From the NCBI GenBank assembly GCA_013821455.1, contig JACDGS010000039.1, positions 1-36,503 of the forward strand: a DNA stretch of 36,503 nucleotides, in the 5' to 3' direction. Shown here piece by piece: positions 32,236 through 36,503 of the stretch. The stretch is from Chthoniobacterales bacterium. Its GTDB lineage: Bacteria > Verrucomicrobiota > Verrucomicrobiia > Chthoniobacterales > UBA10450. Positions within the stretch are counted from its first letter, which is position 1. Every line of letters starts with the position of its first letter. The translations under genes and the position numbers were made by a program. A model generated the notes under the pieces. It was not told the DNA's origin and did no database searches. It worked only from the letters and a program-made list of their open reading frames with translations.

Positions 32236-32840
32236 AAAAAATCGGTGAAAAGCGGCCCATAAATCTCACCGCGTTCCGGGTGATACTGCACCGCCAAACC
32301 AAAAGGCCGATCCGTTAGGCGCACTTGTTCGATGATGTCGTCCTCCGCGCACCACGACTCGATCGTTAGGCCATCGGCCACGCGGTCGATCGCCTGGTGA
32401 TGCGAGCTGTTGACCTGCGGAAAACGGTGCGCCGCCGCGGCGTCGTTCCGCAGCGGCTGAATGTCGTGCGATTTTTGTTCGGGCAAATCGTGCCCGCGAA
32501 TATCGAGTCGGAGCGTGCCGCCGAGCGCGACGTTCAGAACCTGCAGACCTTTGCAAATGGCGAAGATCGGGAGCCCGCGTGTAAGCGCGTTTTGGACGGC
32601 GGTAAATTCCCATTCGTCGCGCGGCAAATCGCCCTCCTCAAGCACGGAAGAATCAGGCACGGGCTGACGCAGAAATTCCTGGGAAATGTCGCGTCCGCCG
32701 GTGAGTAGAAGCGCGTCCATTTCCGCAACCGCAACCGGTTGCCGCGCGGCGTTGCAGACTTCGATCTCCGGGCGCTGCGCGAGGATGGGATGGAAAAATT
32801 TCTCGTCCTTCGGGCGAATCCAACTGGCGAGCCGCGGCAT
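32205..32840 (-). CDS. Class I glutamine amidotransferase-like hydrolase (peptidase C26, PuuD-like)
   Basis: A 211-residue cytoplasmic enzyme related to gamma-glutamyl-GABA hydrolase. Seen: DALLLTGGRDIS, the nucleophile elbow FAICKGLQVLNVALGG with the catalytic Cys, NSSHHQAID, and AVQYHPE with the catalytic His-x-Glu. I take the ATG at 32840 (MPRLASWIRP); the 31 upstream codons look non-coding. The end of the protein (DRINGIQQD) is read from the arm of the repeat at 32153-32235, so it is not ancestral. The substrate is probably a gamma-glutamyl amide; this is inference. One motif copy at 32363. Confidence 0.88.
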   Translation of the reverse strand: MPRLASWIRPKDEKFFHPILAQRPEIEVCNAARQPVAVAEMDALLLTGGRDISQEFLRQPVPDSSVLEEGDLPRDEWEFTAVQNALTRGLPIFAICKGLQVLNVALGGTLRLDIRGHDLPEQKSHDIQPLRNDAAAAHRFPQVNSSHHQAIDRVADGLTIESWCAEDDIIEQVRLTDRPFGLAVQYHPERGEIYGPLFTDFLDRINGIQQD

Positions 32841-32977
32841 GGGCGAACCTTGCGACTGCGACGGTGGGCTGTAAAGCGACTGTCGCCTAACGATACTTTT
32901 TGAGATTGACGAAGAGCTTCCGCCGCACTGCAATCGCGCTCGTGTCCGGGAGAGCGCCGGGCAAACGAAGGAAAGTT

Positions 32978-33145
32978 ATGGCAACTAAAACAAAAAAGAC
33001 CAAAACCCAGAAATCGAACACGAAAGTAAAAGACCTTTCGACCCGGAAAGATCCGAAGGGCGGTGCGCAGAAAAAGGAAACGATGGGTTCCGACAACCGT
33101 CTGAGTCGCGGGCTCAGCAAAGGTTCTGGTCGTTTAGCGACCTAG
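32978..33145 (+). CDS. Small basic protein with a KDPKGG motif
   Basis: A 55-residue, lysine-rich product: a KTKKTKTQK start, then VKDLSTRKDPKGGAQKK (17-33), then a Ser/Gly/Arg tail. AAGGA at 32968-32972 gives a good ribosome binding site and decides this start over an ATG 26 codons upstream. The DL-x4-KDPKGG stretch resembles a motif I remember from unannotated short proteins of Acidobacteria and Verrucomicrobia and from double-glycine leader peptides; this is from memory and unverified. It is not clearly a toxin, a bacteriocin or a nucleoid protein. It is divergent from the C26 hydrolase, with a motif copy (32885) in between. Confidence 0.65.
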   Translation: MATKTKKTKTQKSNTKVKDLSTRKDPKGGAQKKETMGSDNRLSRGLSKGSGRLAT

Positions 33146-33210
33146 GGTCGGTCGTCCGCCAAGGGGAGGCCCATCGTTAGGCAACGCTGCTTGGAAAACG
33201 CGCGCGGCGG

Positions 33211-34227
33211 TTATTTATTTGAGCGCGCGGTTAGGGCGAGCGCGCCTAACAATCCCGCTGTAGCTGCGAGGAGGCCGGCAGCTACTCGGCCGCGATTCAT
33301 GTCGAGCGCAAGCTGAAGACTCGAGCTGCGCGCACGGGCGTCGAATCGGCCATGGGCTCCGGGGTCGCCGCCGACCGGTTCGTAGAGATTATTCGGGCGG
33401 GTAGGGTCCGCCTTTTCGTTAGTCTGCTGACCCTGCACTCCAGTGCGACCGAGGTAGAGATCGCCCAGTCGGGGGAAGAGTTTGTTTCCGATGATGGCGA
33501 TGACGGTCGGCAGCCCGACGTAAATTTCGCGGCGCGAGCTTTTCGAAGCGAAGACGATGGCGCGCGCCGCAACTTCCGGCTGGAAGATCGGCGGGACTGG
33601 TTGCGCGCGGTTAGACAGCCTGCTTTTGCACCAGTCGAATTGCGGCGTATTCAGCGCCGGCATTTGCACCATCGTCGCGACGATGCGGCTCTTTTCGTAA
33701 ATCAATTCCGCCTGCAACGAATCCATGAAGCCTTGGATGGCGTGCTTGCTCGCGCAGTAGGCTGCTTGCAGCGGAATCCCGCGATAAGCGAGCGCGCTCC
33801 CGACCTGGATGATGTGGCCGCGGTTGCGTGGCCGCATGCGTTTCAGCGCCGCGAGCGTGCCGTGGACGTAGCCAAGATAGCAGACTTCGGTCACGCGCTT
33901 GAATTCGTTAGGCGTAGTGTCTTTAATGAAGGCGAAGACGCTGGTCATGGCGACGTTGATCCAGACGTCGATCGCTCCCAGCTCGCGTTCGACGCGCTCG
34001 GCCGCGGCTTCCACCGCGTCGGCGTCCGCGATGTCGCATTGCAGAATGATCGCTTTGCCACCGCGCGCTTCGACGTCCCGCTTTGTGCCCTCGAGCGCGT
34101 CGCGTCCGCGGGCGAGCAGACCGATGTGCGCGCCTTCTGTCTCGGCCAGCATGCGCGCCGTGGCGCGTCCGACGCCCGCCGTTGCGCCGGTGATAACGAT
34201 GACTCTCGGTTTTTGTTGGTGATGCAT
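33211..34227 (-). CDS. Short-chain dehydrogenase/reductase with a C-terminal membrane anchor
   Basis: A 338-residue NAD(P)-dependent oxidoreductase. Seen: the Rossmann glycine motif TGATAGVGRAT (14-24), the NxAM-type INVAM segment, the catalytic Ser in QVGSALAY and Tyr-x3-Lys in AAYCASK, as in the classical SDR family. Beyond the usual 250 residues there is an extension with a polar linker and a single C-terminal hydrophobic segment (about 315-334, VAAGLLAATAGLLGALALTA), suggesting a tail anchor. The substrate is unknown. On the coding strand a motif copy (34233-34241) stands five bases before the start codon. Confidence 0.9.
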   Translation of the reverse strand: MHHQQKPRVIVITGATAGVGRATARMLAETEGAHIGLLARGRDALEGTKRDVEARGGKAIILQCDIADADAVEAAAERVERELGAIDVWINVAMTSVFAFIKDTTPNEFKRVTEVCYLGYVHGTLAALKRMRPRNRGHIIQVGSALAYRGIPLQAAYCASKHAIQGFMDSLQAELIYEKSRIVATMVQMPALNTPQFDWCKSRLSNRAQPVPPIFQPEVAARAIVFASKSSRREIYVGLPTVIAIIGNKLFPRLGDLYLGRTGVQGQQTNEKADPTRPNNLYEPVGGDPGAHGRFDARARSSSLQLALDMNRGRVAAGLLAATAGLLGALALTARSNK

Positions 34228-34666
34228 GGTGTTCGTTAGGCGAAGGAATTACGAAGCCGGATGGAATTGGTGTGGGCGCGAGAGCCAGATGAGCGATCTC
34301 GACGGAGCAGTTCAGGTTGAGACCGGCGATTAGGCGATCTTATTCCCGAAGGCGAAGCGGAGTTCGTTAGGCAACGTGCTGCTGCGGCCAATCCGGGGAG
34401 GACGGGCTGATAGCCCGTCGTTCGGCGCAGTCTGCGCCGAACCGTGCGGCCAATGAGAAGTGAACGACGAAAGCGCGTCTTCGCCATCGACGACCGGCTT
34501 GGGGCTATGCCGTCACGTCGGTCTCAGGATCGCTCCACTACTTTGACTCCGGACGGTTCGGCGCAGACTGCACCGAACGACGGGCTACCAGCCCGTCCTC
34601 CCCGGATCGGGCACGATCAGGCGGTATTATTGCAGGATCGCTACTTCGTTAGGCGAAGGCGTCGCG
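34228..34666. other. 439-base gap with a repeat element and three motif copies
   Basis: The gap between the DUF885 and SDR genes holds the REPIN-like element at 34391-34607 and exact motif copies at 34233, 34364 and 34646. No open frame in it looks like a protein. Confidence 0.75.
34391..34607. repeat. REPIN-like element (family A), 217 bp
   Basis: Starts ATCCGGGGAGGACGGGCT and ends with its exact inverse AGCCCGTCCTCCCCGGAT. The second module is also inverted: GTTCGGCGCAGTCTGCGCC near the left end and GGTTCGGCGCAGACTGCACC near the right. The central 100 bases differ from those of the other copies. No transposase is encoded. Confidence 0.92.
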
Positions 34667-36397
34667 TTATAAACCCATCGCCGCGCGAATGTATTTCACC
34701 GGCGGGCTGCCGAAGCTGAGGGCCTCGTCGTTGAATTTCTTCGCGTCGAAATGGTCATCCTCCTTTGCTTGCGCACGGGCGCGCAGGTCGAGCCATTCGC
34801 TCACGCCGACAAAATATGTCGAGAGTTGCGCCGAGCTGATGCGGGCGCGTTTCCATTTCGCGACCGCTTCGCCTTCCTGCTGGAAACCTTCGTTCTCCAT
34901 CATGCCGATCGCTTCCTTCTCGGTCATTTTTCCGGCGTGGATTTTTTGGTCGATGATCGCGTTGACGATGACGCGCAGACGCATTTTTAGCTGTTCGATT
35001 TTTACTTCCGGGCCGCCGAAGCCTTGCTCGGCCATGGTTTGCTCCATGTAAACGGCCCAGCCTTCGATCATGCTGCCGCTCTGATAAATTGCGCGCACCA
35101 GAGTGGGCGCTTTGAATTGATTCGAATGCTGGAGCTGCAGGTAATGGCCTGGCATCGCTTCGTGCACGGTGAGGTCGTGCACCATGTAGTTGTTATACTC
35201 GCGAAAGAACGAGTCCTTGCGCTCCTCGGACCAGTCGTTAGGCGTGGGCTCGATCGCGAAAAAGGTCTTCCCGTTTTTCTCCAGCGGCCCCGGCGAATCG
35301 CAATAGGCGATGCCTCCGCCGCGCTTGAATTCCGGCATGACGATGACGTCGAGCGGTTCGTCCGGGACGGTGACGAAATCCTTTCGCCTAACGAAGACGG
35401 TTGCATCGCCGACGACTTTCTTCGCGTAATCGACGATCGTGCCGTTGTCGGGATGGCGCTTCGCGAGTTGGTCGAGAACCGCGGCGGTCACTTTGTGCTG
35501 ATCGGTGAATGTCTTCGGATCGGCGTTGGGAAGGAATTGTTTGTAGAGCGGCAGTGCGGTCTGGTAGATTGTGGCCTGAGTGGCCTTGAGGTCGGCCTGG
35601 GCGCGCTTCATCACTTCTTCCATCGGCATGTCGGAGGCGAGAGCGAAATGGAGTTTCTTGCGGAAGTTTTTCTCGCCTAACCGAAAGTCGCCGGTCGACC
35701 GCGGCAGCAAATCTTTTTCCAGCCACGTCTTGTAATCGGCGAGAGCGGCGGCGGTTTTTTCCTGAAGTGGCCCAAGGTCTTTTTTCAAATCGGGCGCCTG
35801 ATCGAGCAACGGCGCGAGGCCTTCTTTGACTAACGAGATCGCGCCCTGGGTTTGATCGATCGCGACTTGCGTGTCGATCTCCGGCGGGTGTTGCAGATTG
35901 GCTTTGGCTTGCACGATGACGGCCGGGATCGCTTCGAGGCGCGCGCGCAGATTCGCGATGCGCTCAGGCGCTGGCGCGAAGTCGCGCGCCACGAGCAGGT
36001 AGAGGCTGTTGGCAAGGCTCTCGTTGTAAACCAGCGGATTCGATTCCCACTCTTTTAGCTCCTCAAGCTGGAAGAGTTCATAGTCGATCGCATCCTTTAA
36101 AATCTGCGCGTCGATTTTGTTCGCGCCGGTTAATTTGTCGTGGTCGATCTGCCCGAGTTGCTGGCGGGCGGCGCGGGTGGCAGCACGTGCTTTGGCGAAA
36201 GAGTCGGGGGAATAATCCGCTAGGCGCGCGTCGAATCGGTGATCGCCCAAAGCGGTTGCTTCCTCGGGATTGCGTTGCAAAGACTGTTCGATGTAATCCT
36301 TCGCGATCTTTTCGAATTGGTCGTCGGCCGGAGCGGCGCGGGCTATCACGGGGTGGAGCAGTAGGAGAAGCGAAATCAGAGTGAAGACGCGTTTCAT
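34667..36397 (-). CDS. Secreted DUF885 protein, probable metallopeptidase
   Basis: A 576-residue exported protein. Seen: a signal peptide (about 1-21, ending VIARA), the family start FEKIAKDYIEQSLQRNPEEATALG, and the conserved core VHEAMPGHYLQLQHSN with a metal-site-like HExxxGH, followed by MIEGWAVYMEQTM. The DUF885 family is usually thought to hold zinc peptidases, but few members are characterised. Length is normal. Two motif copies (35235 and 35386) and several near-matches lie inside. Its upstream end at 36398-36467 shows no clear promoter. Confidence 0.9.
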   Translation of the reverse strand: MKRVFTLISLLLLLHPVIARAAPADDQFEKIAKDYIEQSLQRNPEEATALGDHRFDARLADYSPDSFAKARAATRAARQQLGQIDHDKLTGANKIDAQILKDAIDYELFQLEELKEWESNPLVYNESLANSLYLLVARDFAPAPERIANLRARLEAIPAVIVQAKANLQHPPEIDTQVAIDQTQGAISLVKEGLAPLLDQAPDLKKDLGPLQEKTAAALADYKTWLEKDLLPRSTGDFRLGEKNFRKKLHFALASDMPMEEVMKRAQADLKATQATIYQTALPLYKQFLPNADPKTFTDQHKVTAAVLDQLAKRHPDNGTIVDYAKKVVGDATVFVRRKDFVTVPDEPLDVIVMPEFKRGGGIAYCDSPGPLEKNGKTFFAIEPTPNDWSEERKDSFFREYNNYMVHDLTVHEAMPGHYLQLQHSNQFKAPTLVRAIYQSGSMIEGWAVYMEQTMAEQGFGGPEVKIEQLKMRLRVIVNAIIDQKIHAGKMTEKEAIGMMENEGFQQEGEAVAKWKRARISSAQLSTYFVGVSEWLDLRARAQAKEDDHFDAKKFNDEALSFGSPPVKYIRAAMGL

Positions 36398-36467
36398 AAG
36401 CGAAGGAGATTTGCCCGGAGTGGGGCCGGAAGCGAGTGCGAACTATGGGAGAAGGGAGACGACATTT

Positions 36468-36503
36468 GTCATCCCGAGCGAAGCGCAGCGGAGTCGAGGG
36501 ATC
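36468..36503. repeat. Family B repeat arm, cut by the window edge
   Basis: GTCATCCCGAGCGAAGCGCA followed by GCGGAGTCGAGGGATC, the same left arm as the element at 24433-24565. It lies upstream of the DUF885 gene. Confidence 0.8.

Larger units (their letters stand above)
44..35394. repeat. Dispersed 9-base motif GCCTAACGA / TCGTTAGGC, 73 core copies (DNA-uptake-sequence-like)
   Basis: Hand count of the exact 8-base core. CCTAACGA on the plus strand (start of the 9-mer, or of the core where the ninth base differs): 1421, 2011, 2204, 2750, 3942, 5444, 5962, 6245, 7307, 7830, 8193, 8499, 9211, 9619, 12642, 12859, 12955, 13283, 13729, 14578, 16509, 16522, 17919, 21329, 21718, 21958, 23766, 23975, 24424, 24884, 25749, 26718, 27405, 28234, 28643, 29429, 30501, 31789, 32885, 35386. 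TCGTTAGG on the plus strand: 44, 1153, 1596, 1747, 2091, 4561, 4829, 6682, 9897, 10980, 11652, 14106, 14450, 15921, 19628, 20821, 22174, 22541, 23418, 23463, 25291, 25487, 29099, 29176, 30254, 31394, 32363, 33174, 33905, 34233, 34364, 34646, 35235. The ninth base is missing at 1421, 6245, 9619, 10980, 14450, 21718, 22541, 23766, 25487 and 28643. Near-matches are also common (3921, 10144, 13925, 17469, 20571, 23185, 26839, 33244). Function unknown; see findings. Confidence 0.97.

Noticed and set aside
44-35394. The dispersed word as a CRISPR repeat or iteron array
   Set aside because: Spacing is irregular from 13 to about 1700 bases, the unit is only 9 bases, and copies lie inside unrelated genes.
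44-35394. The dispersed word as a Chi- or KOPS-type polar signal
   Set aside because: The orientations are nearly balanced (40 and 33) along the window, while such signals are strongly biased to one strand. A genome-wide view could still alter this.
44-35394. The dispersed word as a palindromic restriction site
   Set aside because: It is not palindromic. A non-palindromic methylation target remains possible and is kept in the main finding as a test.

Overview
The window is about 36.5 kb of GC-rich bacterial chromosome with core metabolic, envelope and secretion genes and no phage, plasmid, rRNA, tRNA or CRISPR features that I can see. Gene content suggests a free-living Gram-negative bacterium, most likely a soil or freshwater member of the Verrucomicrobiota (Chthoniobacterales-like): a PadR plus HAAS-type membrane protein pair, tandem GspE/PilB ATPases with a GspF/PilC and a long GspG-like pilin, a TonB-like/OmpA chimera, a B-family DNA polymerase, and many dispersed hairpin repeats between genes. 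This placement is inference from protein style, not from a marker gene.

Layout. 1-2.7 kb: secreted M20 peptidase (-) divergent from larC (+). 2.7-7.5 kb: glyoxylate-bypass cluster aceB-aceA-aceK. 7.6-9.9 kb: family B DNA polymerase whose proofreading site looks degenerate. 9.9-11.4 kb: padR and HAAS membrane protein (-). 11.4-12.6 kb: sparse region with one small membrane protein (-) and doubtful small ORFs. 12.6-14.4 kb: sulfotransferase-like protein followed by a class IV aminotransferase-like protein without the usual PLP lysine. 14.5-20.2 kb: two GspE/PilB ATPases, GspF/PilC and a pilin. 20.2-25.4 kb, all on the minus strand: dapF, dapA, dapB, folK, panB and an OmpA-domain protein (lysine/cell wall, folate and pantothenate). 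25.4-29.7 kb (+): GH9 glycosidase, NlpC/P60-like secreted protein, LysE exporter, queE. 29.7-36.4 kb: MFS exporter and thioredoxin-like protein (-), queD (+), class I glutamine amidotransferase-like hydrolase (-), a 55-residue basic protein (+), SDR oxidoreductase (-), secreted DUF885 protein (-).

The main finding is not a gene. The 9-mer GCCTAACGA (reverse TCGTTAGGC) is scattered through the whole window: by hand I count 73 exact copies of its 8-base core CCTAACGA/TCGTTAGG, 63 with the ninth base, against about 1 and 0.3 expected by chance. Copies lie in both orientations (40 and 33), inside genes and between them, and in genes only in frames that avoid the stop codon hidden in the motif. 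At least four lie directly against a plus-strand start codon, and one supplies the stop codon of panB. The density (about 2 per kb) and lack of strand bias resemble DNA uptake sequences of Neisseria and Pasteurellaceae, and type IV pilus/type II secretion-like genes lie in the same window. I know of no described uptake sequence of this form, but uptake function is a hypothesis.

A second layer is formed by at least six families of inverted-repeat elements (REPIN-like doublets, GTCATCCC-type hairpins, a perfect 30-bp inverted repeat between aceB and aceA, and others). Two of them have become the last codons of neighbouring genes.
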